Origin: Trichococcus alkaliphilus
GTDB lineage: Bacteria > Bacillota > Bacilli > Lactobacillales > Aerococcaceae
Assembly (NCBI RefSeq): GCF_003008695.1
Contig: NZ_PXZT01000012.1
Location: 1 to 64,000, forward strand
DNA: 64,000 bases
Direction: 5' to 3'
The notes beneath the pieces were generated by a model that made no database searches, was not told the DNA's origin, and saw only the letters and a program-made list of their open reading frames with translations. The first letter of the stretch is position 1; each line of letters opens with the position of its first letter. This document shows positions 25,795 through 36,175 of the stretch, in pieces. The position numbers were made by a program, and so were the translations under genes.

Positions 25795-27234
25795 ATGAAG
25801 ATAAAAAACGAAGCGATGCTGATCACTTATCCGGACAGTCTGGGCAATAACCTGAAGGATCTGGAACACGTGCTGGACACCCATCTGAAAGGGGTCGTCG
25901 GCGGCGTACACATCCTGCCGTTCTTCCCATCATCAGGCGACCGCGGCTTTTCGCCGATGGACTACACCAAAGTGGATGAGCAGTTCGGCGATTGGGATGA
26001 TATCAAACGCATCAGCGAAAAATACTACATGATGTACGAATTCATGCTCAACCACATTTCCGCACAATCACCCTATTATTTGGACTTTCTGGAGAAGAAA
26101 GAGGAGTCGCCATACAAGGACTTCTTCATCCGCTACAACGACTATTGGCCGGAGAACAGACCGACTGAAGCGGACATCGACCTGATCTACAAACGCAAAC
26201 CCAAAGCGCCTTTCGTGGACGCCCATTTCAAGGACGGCACGACGGAAAAAGTTTGGTGCACGTTCTCGGAAGAGCAGATCGATCTGAACGTGAAGACCGA
26301 AGCGACGCGCCAATTCATCAAGGATACCTTGAGTTTTCTGGCGGACAAAGGGGCTTCGATCATCCGCTTGGACGCATTCGCCTACGCCATCAAGGAATTG
26401 GATACGAATTGCTTCTTTGTGGAACCCGAAATCTGGGAGATGCTGGAATACGCAGTGGAAATCCTGAAACCCTATGATGTGACGGTCCTTCCCGAAATCC
26501 ATGAGCACTACACAATCCAGCAAAAAATCGCCGAAAAAGGCTTTCCGGTCTATGATTTCGCCTTGCCGATGCTCGTACTGCACGCACTATACAGCGGCAA
26601 AGCGGCGAAACTGCTGCATTGGCTGGAGATCTGCCCGCGCGACCAGTTCACGACCTTGGACACGCATGACGGCATCGGTGTCGTCGACGTGAAGGATCTG
26701 ATGACCCAAGCAGAAGTGGACTTCACAGTGGAATCCCTCTACGAAAAAGGCGCCAACCTGAAGCGGATCTACAGCTCGGAAGCCTACAACAATTTGGACA
26801 TCTACCAGATCAACTGCACGTACTATTCAGCTTTAGGAAACAACGATGCCGCCTACCTGTTAGCGCGGGCAATCCAGTGCTTCACTCCCGGGATTCCGCA
26901 GATCTATTACGTAGGCTTGTTGGCTGGCGAAAACGATCTGGAGCTGCTGGAGAACAGCAAGGAAGGCCGCAACATCAACCGTCACTACTATAGCTTGGAC
27001 GAAATCGGACAAGAAATCGAGCGGCCGGTCGTAAAAGACCTCTTCCGCTTGCTGTCTTTCCGCAATACGGCCAAAGCTTTTGACGGAAATTTAGAGATAA
27101 CCAAGATAAACGACGGCGCCTTCACTTTAACGTGGGTCCTTGGCGAAGAGGCGGCCAGCCTGACGGTTAACCTGCCTACAAATACATTCTCGATCCTTCA
27201 CCGGACTGCATCAGGGGAAGAACAAATATTTTAG
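25795..27234 (+). CDS. gtfA: Sucrose phosphorylase
   Basis: A 479-residue GH13_18 sucrose phosphorylase: sucrose plus phosphate gives glucose-1-phosphate and fructose. Evidence: the N-terminal ITYPDSLGNNLKDL, the nucleophile region IIRLDAFAYA, the acid/base Glu in VLPEIHEHY and the third Asp in TLDTHDGIGVVD; the length equals S. mutans GtfA. No signal peptide, so cytoplasmic. It lies between the msm permeases and the alpha-galactosidase, so it would take the sucrose left after galactose is removed from raffinose. ATG 25795 follows GAGGTAACTGTA. Confidence 0.93.
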   Translation: MKIKNEAMLITYPDSLGNNLKDLEHVLDTHLKGVVGGVHILPFFPSSGDRGFSPMDYTKVDEQFGDWDDIKRISEKYYMMYEFMLNHISAQSPYYLDFLEKKEESPYKDFFIRYNDYWPENRPTEADIDLIYKRKPKAPFVDAHFKDGTTEKVWCTFSEEQIDLNVKTEATRQFIKDTLSFLADKGASIIRLDAFAYAIKELDTNCFFVEPEIWEMLEYAVEILKPYDVTVLPEIHEHYTIQQKIAEKGFPVYDFALPMLVLHALYSGKAAKLLHWLEICPRDQFTTLDTHDGIGVVDVKDLMTQAEVDFTVESLYEKGANLKRIYSSEAYNNLDIYQINCTYYSALGNNDAAYLLARAIQCFTPGIPQIYYVGLLAGENDLELLENSKEGRNINRHYYSLDEIGQEIERPVVKDLFRLLSFRNTAKAFDGNLEITKINDGAFTLTWVLGEEAASLTVNLPTNTFSILHRTASGEEQIF

Positions 27235-27265
27235 CCAAAATGAATAGAGCCAAGGAGTGATGACT

Positions 27266-29467
27266 GTGACGATAACATTTGATGAAAGAAAAAAATATTT
27301 CCATCTGCAGAACGAAACAGTGAGCTATGTGATTGCACTGGAAGAAGAAAAATATGTATCCCATCAGTATTGGGGAAAGAAACTCAACAGTTTTTCCCAA
27401 GTGGCTGACTATCCGCGCCAAGACAATGCCTTTGCACCCAATCCGTCCGAGGTCCCTGGCCGTGTGTTTTCGTTGGCGACCTTGCCGCAGGAATTCCCGG
27501 GCAACGGCAGCGGCGATTTCCGGGAATCGGCATTCGAATGCCTGTATCCCGATCAAACGACCGTCAGCCTGCTGACTTACAAGAGCCATGAAATAGTGGC
27601 GGGCAAGCAGCCGCTGCAAGGCTTACCGCAGACCTATGAAACAACGGAAGAACCGGCGGAAACGTTGTTGCTTACCTTGGAAGACACCGTCACAAAGGTG
27701 GAAGTCGTTTTGAGCTACACCCTGTTCCGCGACTATCCGGTGCTGACGCGCTCGGCCAGTTTCCGCAACAACGGGGCTGGAGATATCCATCTGAACAAAG
27801 CCCTGAGCATGTCCATCGATTTCCCCGATGATGCTTTCGATATGATCCAATTGCCTGGTGCCTGGGGAAGGGAACGCCAAGTCGTGCGCACGCCGCTTGT
27901 CCGCGGCATCCATACGCTCGACAGCAAGCGCGGAACCACGAGCCATGCCTATCAGCCGTTCGTGGCTCTGGCGGAGAAAACGGCGACGGAAGACCAAGGA
28001 GCGGTCTACGGTTTCCATTTCGTCTACAGCGGCGAATTCAGGGCCAATGTCGAAGTCGACACCTACGCGCAGACCCGTGTCCAGATGGGAATCAATCCGG
28101 CCCACTTCCAATGGCGTTTGCCTGTCGGAGAGACGTTCCAGACGCCGGAAGTCGTGTTGGCTTATAGCGAAAATGGCCTGAATGGCCTGTCGCAGACACT
28201 GCATCCCTTCTACCAGAAGCATCTCGTGCGGGGTGAGCATCAATTTGCGGAGCGCCCAGTTCTCATTAACAACTGGGAAGGCACCTACTTCGATTTCACA
28301 GCCGAGAAGATCGAGGCCATGGCCGATGAAGCGGCTGCTTTGGGAGTCGAATTGTTCGTACTGGACGATGGCTGGTTCGGCAAGCGGGATGATGATTATT
28401 CCTCGCTGGGGGATTGGCATGTCCACACCGCGAAATTGCCGGCTGGATTGAAGCAACTCGCAGAAAACATCAAAGCGAAGGGCTTGCTGTTCGGGCTGTG
28501 GTTCGAACCGGAAATGATCTCCGAAGACAGCGACCTCTACCGAGCCCATCCGGATTGGTGCATCCATACGCCAGGACGGGAAAAATCGCTGGGCCGCAGC
28601 CAATACGTGGTCGATTTCAGCCGCAAGGAGGTCCGCGACAATATCCTGGCGCAGATGATGCAGATTCTGGATGAAGTGCCGATCGATTACATCAAATGGG
28701 ACTACAACCGCAACATGACCGAAATCGGGACTGCTGCTCCAGGCGCGTTGCCGGGGGAAGTGTTGCACAAATATATGTTGGGACTTTATGAAGTGATGGA
28801 GGCGTTGGTTACGAAATATCCGCACATCCTCTTCGAAAGCTGCTCAGGCGGCGGCGGACGCTACGATCCGGGTATCCTCTACTATATGCCACAGACTTGG
28901 ACCAGCGACAACACCGATGCGGTGGCGCGTCTGGAAATCCAGTACGGCACCAGCCTCGTCATGCCGATTTCGAGCATGGGTTCGCACGTATCAGCCATTC
29001 CGAATCACCAAGTGTACCGTATGACTTCGATGAAGATGCGCGGGGATGTGGCGATGGCCGGCAATCTGGGCTACGAACTGGATGTCACGACGCTTTCCGA
29101 AGCAGAGAAACAAGAGATGAAGGAGCAGATCAGCTTCTACAAGGAACACCGCGGACTTGTCCAATATGGTGTCTTCCACCGCATCCTCAGTCCTTTCGAA
29201 ACGCAAAACGAGGCCGCTTGGATCTTTGTGGGTCCTGATAAAGACGAGGCGCTTTATTTCTACTACCGGGTTCTCGACCGGGCCAACCTGAAGAAGAAAA
29301 AAGTGATGTTCAAAGGCTTGGATTCCGCTAAATTCTACACCGTCAGCGGGTATGAAGGGGTTATCGGCGGCGATGAGCTGATGAACCGGGGGCTCTATCT
29401 GAAGGATGCCCTGCACGGCGATTACCAAAGCGTTTGTTTGGTGCTGAAGGAAACACAATCAGTTTAA
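27266..29467 (+). CDS. aga: Alpha-galactosidase, GH36
   Basis: A 733-residue GH36 alpha-galactosidase that releases galactose from raffinose, melibiose and stachyose in the cytoplasm. Motifs: the nucleophile Asp in YIKWDYNRNMTEIG, the acid/base in TWTSDNTDAV, SCSGGGGRYDPGILYY, and the LFVLDDGWFGKRDDD block. Full family length. GTG 27266 is preferred (AAGGAG eight bases upstream) over GTG 27257 and ATG 27260, which sit on the site. It is the last gene of the operon, followed by a strong terminator. Confidence 0.94.
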   Translation: MTITFDERKKYFHLQNETVSYVIALEEEKYVSHQYWGKKLNSFSQVADYPRQDNAFAPNPSEVPGRVFSLATLPQEFPGNGSGDFRESAFECLYPDQTTVSLLTYKSHEIVAGKQPLQGLPQTYETTEEPAETLLLTLEDTVTKVEVVLSYTLFRDYPVLTRSASFRNNGAGDIHLNKALSMSIDFPDDAFDMIQLPGAWGRERQVVRTPLVRGIHTLDSKRGTTSHAYQPFVALAEKTATEDQGAVYGFHFVYSGEFRANVEVDTYAQTRVQMGINPAHFQWRLPVGETFQTPEVVLAYSENGLNGLSQTLHPFYQKHLVRGEHQFAERPVLINNWEGTYFDFTAEKIEAMADEAAALGVELFVLDDGWFGKRDDDYSSLGDWHVHTAKLPAGLKQLAENIKAKGLLFGLWFEPEMISEDSDLYRAHPDWCIHTPGREKSLGRSQYVVDFSRKEVRDNILAQMMQILDEVPIDYIKWDYNRNMTEIGTAAPGALPGEVLHKYMLGLYEVMEALVTKYPHILFESCSGGGGRYDPGILYYMPQTWTSDNTDAVARLEIQYGTSLVMPISSMGSHVSAIPNHQVYRMTSMKMRGDVAMAGNLGYELDVTTLSEAEKQEMKEQISFYKEHRGLVQYGVFHRILSPFETQNEAAWIFVGPDKDEALYFYYRVLDRANLKKKKVMFKGLDSAKFYTVSGYEGVIGGDELMNRGLYLKDALHGDYQSVCLVLKETQSV

Positions 29468-29472
29468 AATGC

Positions 29473-29520
29473 AAAAAAAGCAGAAGGCTGTCTCGAAAAT
29501 GAGATAGCCTCTGCTTTTTT
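29473..29520. terminator. Bidirectional terminator after aga
   Basis: AAAAAAAGCAGAAGGCT ... AGCCTCTGCTTTTTT with flanking A and T runs, between convergent genes. Confidence 0.92.
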
Positions 29521-29521
29521 G

Positions 29522-30511
29522 TTAGTCCAAATATTCTTTTTCGAAAGTCTTCGTGCTGCGCACGGTATCGAATTGACGGACCAAGCCTTCTATTTCTTCG
29601 CGGGAATCACGGAATTTAGGCGGCAAGGCCAATCGTTCGCCCAACGTCTCGTAAGGCTCTTCATCATCGATGAACCCCGGGCCTTCCGTCGCAAATTCGA
29701 AGAGGATGCCCTGCGCGATATTGGCGTAGAGCGATTGGAAGTAGAAACGGTCGACATAGCCGGAGATCGGGAAACGGTAAGCGCTCATATGTTCGATCCA
29801 TTCTTCCAAATCTTTGCGGTCCTTCACGCGGAAAGCCATGTGGTGGACGCTGCCGAAACCTTGCTGCGCTTGACCCAGCACCTCATTGTGCTCCACGATC
29901 ATGCGGCCGCCGTTTCCGCCTTCGCCCACTTCGAAGAGATGGATGTCGCCATCGGAAGCGGCATGGCGGAAGCCCAGGACAGACTCCACTACTTGCTTGT
30001 AGAAATTGAAATCAGCGATGCGGACGAAAATCGGTCCCAAACCGCGGATGCCGTATTCATTCGGAACAGGGCCTTTTTGCCATGGAATCCCGGGAGCCAC
30101 GCCGGCATCCGACTCATCCGAAACCAACTGGTAGAGCTGCTCATCGAAATCCTGGAAGTCGAGCACCCGACGGCCGAATTGCTCATAAATGTCGGAATGC
30201 GTAACGTTATATTTATCGAAACGTTTCACCCAGTAGGCCAGGGCTTCATCTGAAGGGACGCGCAGGCCGGTCTTGAAGATTTCATTGGTCCCTCTGACGG
30301 CTTTCGGAATCCCTGGGAAATCGAAGAAAGTCATGTCGGTGCCGGCGCTGCCGCGATCATCGGCGAAGAAAAGGTGATAAGTCTGGATGTCGTCCTGGTT
30401 GACGGTTTTTTTGACCAAGCGCATGCCCAGGATGTTCGTGAAGAAGGCATAGTTCTTTTCGGCGCTGCTTGTGATGGCGGTGACGTGGTGGATTCCTCTT
30501 AATGTGTTCAT
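29522..30511 (-). CDS. VOC-family ring-cleaving dioxygenase-like protein
   Basis: A 329-residue protein made of two vicinal-oxygen-chelate (glyoxalase) modules: the first begins LRGIHHVTAITSSAEKNYAF, the second has VHHMAFRVKD and ends ILFEFATEGPGF. The His and Glu metal ligands of the family are present. The layout matches the MhqA/MhqO proteins, putative ring-cleaving dioxygenases connected with quinone and thiol stress; the real substrate is not proven. ATG 30511 follows GAGGAAACG. Single gene, ending at the terminator shared with aga. Confidence 0.85.
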   Translation of the reverse strand: MNTLRGIHHVTAITSSAEKNYAFFTNILGMRLVKKTVNQDDIQTYHLFFADDRGSAGTDMTFFDFPGIPKAVRGTNEIFKTGLRVPSDEALAYWVKRFDKYNVTHSDIYEQFGRRVLDFQDFDEQLYQLVSDESDAGVAPGIPWQKGPVPNEYGIRGLGPIFVRIADFNFYKQVVESVLGFRHAASDGDIHLFEVGEGGNGGRMIVEHNEVLGQAQQGFGSVHHMAFRVKDRKDLEEWIEHMSAYRFPISGYVDRFYFQSLYANIAQGILFEFATEGPGFIDDEEPYETLGERLALPPKFRDSREEIEGLVRQFDTVRSTKTFEKEYLD

Positions 30512-30778
30512 GGATCGTTTCCTCATTTCGTTATGTATTCTGTTTCGTATATTCCTAATTCGAGATATATAGACAAAAAAAGAAATCAGCAATCAGCTAA
30601 CTTAATGTCAGTATAACGGCGACCGATTCAAGATGCAAGCATTTCGTCCCGCAAGGAAGAAAGCGGCGCTCAGGAGGTGTCACAAAAGGCAAATGTAGGA
30701 GAAGCGTGTATAATGAGAAGAGCGAAAAGCATTTTGTAGACTACAACAAATCTAGAATGAACGAGAGGCAGTGAGCGA

Positions 30779-32278
30779 ATGGCAGGAAATGGATTGATAA
30801 TGCAATATTTTGAATGGTATTTGGATGATGATGGTCAATTATGGAATCGCCTGAAGGAGGATGCAAAACATCTGAAGGAACTGGGCATTACGGCTGTCTG
30901 GACTCCTCCGGCCTATAAAGCGACAGGGACGAACGATACAGGCTACGGCGTCTACGATCTCTATGATTTAGGTGAATTCGACCAAAAAGGGGCCGTCCGC
31001 ACAAAATACGGAACCAAGGAAGAGTACTTGGCTGCGATCGAAGCACTGCATGCGGAAGGAATCGCCGTCTATGCCGACGTTGTCCTGAACCATAAAGCCG
31101 GCGCTGATGAAACGGAACGCTTCCTTGCTTATGAAGTGGATCCCGACAACCGTCAGGAAAAGCAGACAAAAGCATACGAAATCGAAGGCTGGACGAAATT
31201 CACGTTCCCGGGTCGCGGCGACAAATATTCCGACTTCAAATGGTCCTGGGAGCATTTCACCGGAACGGACTTCAATAACGAGAACGGCAAAGAAGCCATC
31301 TACATGATCAAGGGCTTCGAAAAAGGCTGGACGGAAAACGAGAGTGTCGACAGCGAATACGGCAATTATGATTATTTGATGTATGCCGATATCGACTACG
31401 GCCATCCCGCGGTCGTCGAAGAAGTCAAAAAATGGGCGGACTGGTACATCAAGGAAACCGGCGTCGATGGCTTCCGCTTGGATGCCATCAAACACATCAA
31501 TGACCATTTTGTGCAGGAGTTCGTTGAGACGATCCGCGCGCAGCATGGCGATGATTTTTATGTGGTCGGCGAATATTGGAAGTACCGTTATGGAACAATC
31601 AAGGAATACTTGGAAGCGACCGACTTCTCTTTGGATCTGTTCGATGTCCCCTTGCACCAGAATTTCCACGTCGCATCCCAGCAAGGCAAGGATTACGATC
31701 TGCGTGAATTGTTCAAGGAAACGCTGGTGGCCAAAAACCCGACCCATGCGGTCACGTTTGTCGACAACCACGATTCGCAACCGGGTCAAGCCTTGCAGTC
31801 CTTTGTCGAGCCTTGGTTCAAACCGTTGGCTTACGGCGTGACGCTTTTGCGCGAACAAGGATTTCCGTGCCTGTTCTACGGCGATTACTACGGCATAAAA
31901 GGTGCGAATCCAATCGACGGCCAACAAACGTTCCTGGATAAACTGCTTTATCTGCGCGCGAACCATGCTTACGGCGAACAGCGTGACTACTTCGACCATA
32001 GCAACTGCGTCGGCTGGACCCGTTTGGGCAATGAAGAGCATCCGTACGGTTTGGCGGCAGTCATTTCCAACAGTGAAGAAGGATTCAAGGATATGTACGT
32101 GGGCGAACAGTATGCCGGCCAGACATTCGCTGACTACACAGGCAACCGCGAAGACAGAGTCGAAATCGCTGAGGACGGCAATGGGCGTTTCCCTGTCAAA
32201 GCCGGTACGATTTCGGTCTGGGTGAAGGACGGCATCTCACCAGCGGAAGCATTCGATGCGGATGCGGTGGAAGAATAA
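30779..32278 (+). CDS. Cytoplasmic alpha-amylase, GH13_5
   Basis: A 499-residue GH13 alpha-amylase without a signal peptide. Conserved regions: region I VYADVVLNHKAG, the nucleophile in GFRLDAIKHI, the acid/base Glu in VVGEYWK and FVDNHDSQ. N-terminal GLIMQYFEWYL and the tight size are typical of the intracellular AmyS/maltohexaosidase group, which degrades imported maltodextrin or glycogen. ATG 30779; the ribosome site AGAGGCAG is moderate. A TATAAT lies at 30710-30715, but no clear -35. It stands alone between the VOC gene and a terminator, though it lies in the alpha-glucoside region together with msmK. Confidence 0.93.
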   Translation: MAGNGLIMQYFEWYLDDDGQLWNRLKEDAKHLKELGITAVWTPPAYKATGTNDTGYGVYDLYDLGEFDQKGAVRTKYGTKEEYLAAIEALHAEGIAVYADVVLNHKAGADETERFLAYEVDPDNRQEKQTKAYEIEGWTKFTFPGRGDKYSDFKWSWEHFTGTDFNNENGKEAIYMIKGFEKGWTENESVDSEYGNYDYLMYADIDYGHPAVVEEVKKWADWYIKETGVDGFRLDAIKHINDHFVQEFVETIRAQHGDDFYVVGEYWKYRYGTIKEYLEATDFSLDLFDVPLHQNFHVASQQGKDYDLRELFKETLVAKNPTHAVTFVDNHDSQPGQALQSFVEPWFKPLAYGVTLLREQGFPCLFYGDYYGIKGANPIDGQQTFLDKLLYLRANHAYGEQRDYFDHSNCVGWTRLGNEEHPYGLAAVISNSEEGFKDMYVGEQYAGQTFADYTGNREDRVEIAEDGNGRFPVKAGTISVWVKDGISPAEAFDADAVEE

Positions 32279-32333
32279 CTTTTTACCGAACAACTGCGGG
32301 CGAATAGATTGAAGCGAAAACAATAGCCACATA

Positions 32334-32370
32334 AATGAAGGAGGTGTCTCATGGAGGCACCTCCTTCATT
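32334..32370 (+). terminator. Hairpin after the amylase gene
   Basis: AATGAAGGAGGTG pairs perfectly with CACCTCCTTCATT around an 11-base loop; the T run is poor, so termination may be partial. Confidence 0.65.
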
Positions 32371-32389
32371 ATTGGTCGAGAGCGCTCTT

Positions 32390-32546
32390 CTCCCGTGAAG
32401 GGAGGCTTCGCCGAAGTTCGGCCCACATTCTGCTGGTGTCCTCCGATGAAGGCTGCTTCGTCGTAGTTGAATGCGATCATTGTCGGCGTGCTCCGGTCGG
32501 AAGGTCCTTCACCGGAGCTGCGCACTCCTCCAGCCAAAACACGCAA
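32390..32546. repeat. 51-bp palindromic repeat array C (three units)
   Basis: Heads start at about 32390, 32441 and 32491. Read on the minus strand the best head is CTCCGGTGAAGG...CCGACCGGAG, and the linkers include GACACCAGCAGAATGTGGGC. The linker and head match array D at 42779 in the opposite orientation, and arrays A and B more loosely. It fills the 32371-32558 gap between two terminators. Confidence 0.82.
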
Positions 32547-32559
32547 ATACATGCATAAG

Positions 32560-32595
32560 AAAAAGGCTGTCCTCAAAATGAGCGACAGCCTTTTT
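32560..32595. terminator. Bidirectional terminator after msmK
   Basis: AAAAAGGCTGTC ... GACAGCCTTTTT around a 12-base loop; it ends the minus-strand ATPase gene. Confidence 0.88.
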
Positions 32596-32658
32596 CTATG
32601 GGGGGAGGGTAGGTTAGAACTGGTAAGCGTCATTAAGGTGATGCCGGCCATCCTCTGG

Positions 32659-33768
32659 TTAAGGGATGGTGATCACATCTTGGGATTGCTTGTCGAAGAA
32701 GTGGGACTTGTTCATGTTGAAGGCCAAATCAATGACCTCGCCTGGCGAATGGAAATCGCGCGCGTCCACACGGGAAATGAATTCTGTTGCGCCGACTTTA
32801 CTATAAAGCATGGTTTCAGCACCCAATAATTCGGATACGACCACTTCCGCTTTGACAGCCCAAGTCGGGTTGGTTTCAAGAACGATCTGCTCACTTTGGA
32901 TATCTTCCGGACGGATGCCGAAGATCAATTCTTTGCCGTTGTAGCCTTTTTCTTCCAAGACTCTGCGTTTTCCGGCCGGTAAAGCCAATTTAAGCCCTTC
33001 GCCGTTCGTGATGACGCCATCCTGCAAAGTTACGTTGAAGAAGTTCATGGCAGGCGATCCGATGAATCCAGCTACGAACACATTTACTGGTGTATCGTAG
33101 ACTTCTTTCGGGCTGCCGATTTGTTGCACAAAGCCGTCCTTCATGATGACGATGCGATCCGCCATGGTCATCGCTTCGGTTTGGTCATGGGTTACGTAGA
33201 TGGTTGTCGTGTTCAGGCGACGGTGCAATTTTGCGATTTCAGCACGCATGGCCACACGCAATTTTGCATCCAAGTTTGATAAAGGCTCATCCATCAGGAA
33301 GACTTTTGCGTCACGCACGATTGCGCGACCCAAGGCGACACGCTGTCTTTGACCACCGGATAAAGCTGCCGGTTTGCGGTCCAAGTATTCCGTCAACCCC
33401 AGGATGTCAGCTGCATTATCAACACGTTTTTTGATTTCATCTTTGCTGTACTTTCTCAGTTTCAGACCGAACGCCATGTTGTCGAATACGGTCATATGCG
33501 GGTATAGTGCATAGTTCTGGAACACCATTGCGATATCACGGTCTTTCGGTGCAACGTCGTTCATGACGGTATCGCCGATGACCAATTCGCCTTCCGAAAT
33601 ATCTTCCAGACCGGCGATCATGCGCAGTGTCGTTGACTTTCCGCAACCGGAAGGACCGACAAAGACGATGAATTCGCGATCTTTGATTTGTAAGTTGAAA
33701 TCTGTCACTGAGTAATTAGGGGAATTGTCATATTTTTTATGGATGCTGTTCAACTGGATCTCTACCAT
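32659..33768 (-). CDS. msmK: Multiple-sugar ABC transporter ATPase (MsmK/UgpC type)
   Basis: A 369-residue CUT1 ATPase. Walker [10 protein letters not shown] (about 37-45), Q-loop [20 protein letters not shown], signature [17 protein letters not shown], Walker [17 protein letters not shown], His switch [10 protein letters not shown], then a C-terminal TOBE/OB regulatory domain from about 240. ATG 33768 with GGCAGGT upstream. It is alone on the minus strand, about 7 kb from msmEFG, whose operon has no ATPase; in streptococci one MsmK energises several sugar importers, and the same is likely here. A cre-like element lies 60 bases upstream. Confidence 0.93.
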   Translation of the reverse strand: MVEIQLNSIHKKYDNSPNYSVTDFNLQIKDREFIVFVGPSGCGKSTTLRMIAGLEDISEGELVIGDTVMNDVAPKDRDIAMVFQNYALYPHMTVFDNMAFGLKLRKYSKDEIKKRVDNAADILGLTEYLDRKPAALSGGQRQRVALGRAIVRDAKVFLMDEPLSNLDAKLRVAMRAEIAKLHRRLNTTTIYVTHDQTEAMTMADRIVIMKDGFVQQIGSPKEVYDTPVNVFVAGFIGSPAMNFFNVTLQDGVITNGEGLKLALPAGKRRVLEEKGYNGKELIFGIRPEDIQSEQIVLETNPTWAVKAEVVVSELLGAETMLYSKVGATEFISRVDARDFHSPGEVIDLAFNMNKSHFFDKQSQDVITIP

Positions 33769-33826
33769 TTTATTTGTACCTGCCTTTTGATTTTTTTTTG
33801 GTTTTCTTTTATGTCCTTATCTTATT

Positions 33827-33840
33827 TGAAAGCGGATTCC
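33827..33840 (-). promoter_or_regulatory. cre-like site upstream of msmK
   Basis: TGAAAGCGGATTCC (plus-strand reading) matches 12 of the 14 positions of the cre consensus. It lies 58-72 bases before msmK. The rest of the 33769-34117 gap, between divergent msmK and dut, shows no gene and no promoter that I would assert. Confidence 0.35.
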
Positions 33841-34117
33841 ATAACCACGGGAAACTGCCCAAAAAAAGTGACAGGTTTTTGTGCACTATGCCGAAGGCGC
33901 TTTCTTGGCGCCGGAAGCTTTTAGAAAAACCTCAGGAATTGTTCAAGGAAAAGTCTCAATTCATTGTTATAGTTTACACAGCGCTCGCCCCGAAAGCATT
34001 AAGAAAAGGCAAGCACACAAGTAAACCGTGAAAAACCGCCGTTGTTTTGGTAAAATGGTTCTTTGATGCAGGACAGATCGATAAAACGATACTAGAGAGA
34101 AAAAGGGGTTTTGATTG

Positions 34118-34663
34118 ATGAGCAAAAGAGGGTTTGAAGTCATCAGCAGTTATGCCGATAAAAACATCCAATTACCCAAGCGTGCAACGAAACACGCAGC
34201 AGGATATGATTTTGAAGCAGCCGAAGAAATCGTCTTGCCGGCTATCTGGAAGACGGTCGTGCAAAGCGCGGGATCGCACCTTACGGAACTATTCAACAGC
34301 GATAAAGATGAGGCGCTCGAAAAGAAAGAGCAGCTTTTGCGTCCGCTTTTGGTGCCTACTGGGATCAAAGCCTACATGCAGGAAGACGAATACTTGCAAT
34401 TGACGAACCGTTCCAGCAATCCACTGAAAAATTTCATCGTGCTGCCGAACGGTGTGGGGATTGTCGATGCGGATTATTACAATAACGAGGGCAACGAAGG
34501 TCACATCTACTTCCAGTTCCTGAATTTCGGCTTGCGCGACAAAGTGATCAGCAAGGGCGACCGCATCGGCCAGGGCATCTTCCTGAAGTTCCTGAAAGCC
34601 GACCAGGATGAAGCAGAAGGAACAGAACGCACAGGCGGTTTCGGCTCGTCAGGACAGGCCTAA
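34118..34663 (+). CDS. dut: dUTP diphosphatase, trimeric dUTPase family
   Basis: A 181-residue trimeric-type dUTPase, hydrolysing dUTP to dUMP. The five motifs are present in order: AGYDF, NRSS, GVGIVDADYYNNEGNEGH, GDRIGQGIF and RTGGFGSSG. It is longer than the usual ~145-150 residues through an insertion of about 35 residues between motifs 1 and 2 (AGSHLTELFNSDKDEALEKK), a form common in Lactobacillales. ATG 34118; the ribosome site AAAAAGGGG is rather distant. It lies upstream of radA, a frequent arrangement in this order. Confidence 0.9.
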   Translation: MSKRGFEVISSYADKNIQLPKRATKHAAGYDFEAAEEIVLPAIWKTVVQSAGSHLTELFNSDKDEALEKKEQLLRPLLVPTGIKAYMQEDEYLQLTNRSSNPLKNFIVLPNGVGIVDADYYNNEGNEGHIYFQFLNFGLRDKVISKGDRIGQGIFLKFLKADQDEAEGTERTGGFGSSGQA

Positions 34664-34766
34664 AAAGAAAAGCCAAATCGGCGGGTATTTGCGGATTGTT
34701 ATACGTAGAATAGGCTTTTTGTGATAAAATAAGATAAGTTGGTTCATACTTGAAGGAGAGATTCAT

Positions 34767-36149
34767 TTGGCAAAAAAAAATGCAGTGAAATACGTTTGTC
34801 AGGCTTGCGGGTACGAGTCGCCGAAATGGCTGGGACGTTGCCCGAACTGCAACACTTGGAACCAAATGGAGGAAGAACGGGAAGCGACGAAAGCAGTAAA
34901 GCAACAGCAGCGTTCCAATTTCAGCGGGAACGTACCTGAAGCGATCGCCATCCAGGACATTAAGACCGAGAATCTGCCGCGCGTCAAAACGCAGATGGAA
35001 GAAGTCAACCATGTGCTGGGCGGAGGCATCGTGCCCGGTTCGCTGATTCTGATCGGCGGCGACCCCGGCATCGGTAAGTCCACTTTGCTACTGCAGGTTT
35101 CGGCGCAGATCAACCAAGGCGGTCACCGCGTTCTTTACATCTCCGGAGAGGAAAGCGCTAGTCAGATCAAATTGCGGGCGGAACGGCTAGGGGTCAAGGG
35201 CACCGACTTCTACATCTACCCGGAAACGGATGTCGACGCGATCCGCAGCACGATTGAGCGGATCAAGCCGGAATTCGTCATCGTAGACTCGATCCAGACG
35301 ATGATCCATCCAGACATCACGAGCACGGCCGGCAGCGTAACGCAAGTGCGCGAATGCACCGCCGAATTCATGCGGATTGCGAAGAGCAACGACATCGCGA
35401 TTTTCCTCGTCGGACACGTGACGAAGGAAGGCGCCATCGCCGGACCGCGGATGCTGGAGCATATGGTGGATACAGTGCTGTATTTTGAAGGCGATCGTCA
35501 TCATGCTTTCCGGATCCTGCGTGCCGTCAAAAACCGTTTTGGATCGACCGACGAAATCGGCGTTTTCGAGATGATCGAGGGCGGCTTGCGCGAGGTGAGG
35601 AACCCTTCCGAACTGTTCCTGGAAGAGCGGCTCGCCGGAGCATCCGGATCTGCAGTCGTTGCCTCACTCGAGGGCACGCGCCCGATATTGGCGGAAATCC
35701 AGTGTCTGATCACCCCGACAGTCTTCGGGAATGCCCGCCGGACCGCGAGCGGATTGGATTACAACCGGGTTTCCTTGATCATGGCCGTTCTGGAAAAACG
35801 GGCGGGCTTGCTGCTGCAGAACCAGGATGCCTACTTCAAATCGACAGGGGGCGTGAAGCTGGATGAGCCTGCCATCGACTTGGCAGTGGCGGTCAGCATC
35901 GCTTCAAGTTATTGGGACAGCGAGACTTCCGCGACAGAGTGCTTTATCGGCGAAATCGGCCTGACCGGTGAAATCCGCAGGGTGAGCCGGATTGAGCAAC
36001 GCGTCAACGAAGCCCAAAAGTTGGGCTTCACGAAGGTGTATCTGCCGAAGAACAATATGGCTGGCTGGAAGCACCCGGAAGGGATCGAGATCATTCCTGT
36101 CGCAACGCTTCAAGAAACGCTGCGCAAAGTATTTCCGAATAAAAATTGA
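34767..36149 (+). CDS. radA: DNA repair protein RadA/Sms
   Basis: A 460-residue RecA-like helicase that acts in recombination and branch migration. It has the N-terminal four-Cys zinc finger ([18 protein letters not shown]), Walker [11 protein letters not shown], the RadA-specific KNRFG motif ([15 protein letters not shown]) and a C-terminal Lon-protease-like domain. TTG 34767 follows AAGGAGAG by about eight bases and gives the standard N-terminus. The stop overlaps the first possible codons of the yacL frame. Confidence 0.96.
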   Translation: MAKKNAVKYVCQACGYESPKWLGRCPNCNTWNQMEEEREATKAVKQQQRSNFSGNVPEAIAIQDIKTENLPRVKTQMEEVNHVLGGGIVPGSLILIGGDPGIGKSTLLLQVSAQINQGGHRVLYISGEESASQIKLRAERLGVKGTDFYIYPETDVDAIRSTIERIKPEFVIVDSIQTMIHPDITSTAGSVTQVRECTAEFMRIAKSNDIAIFLVGHVTKEGAIAGPRMLEHMVDTVLYFEGDRHHAFRILRAVKNRFGSTDEIGVFEMIEGGLREVRNPSELFLEERLAGASGSAVVASLEGTRPILAEIQCLITPTVFGNARRTASGLDYNRVSLIMAVLEKRAGLLLQNQDAYFKSTGGVKLDEPAIDLAVAVSIASSYWDSETSATECFIGEIGLTGEIRRVSRIEQRVNEAQKLGFTKVYLPKNNMAGWKHPEGIEIIPVATLQETLRKVFPNKN

Positions 36150-36175
36150 TGACAGAAGGAAAGAGAGGGAAGCCT

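Noticed and set aside
27623-28825. 400-codon minus-strand frame opposite aga
   Set aside because: It is the antisense shadow of the GH36 gene, whose active-site motifs prove the plus-strand frame.
32349-32651. 100-codon minus-strand frame between amylase and msmK
   Set aside because: It crosses two terminator hairpins and array C; treated as repeat sequence, not a gene.
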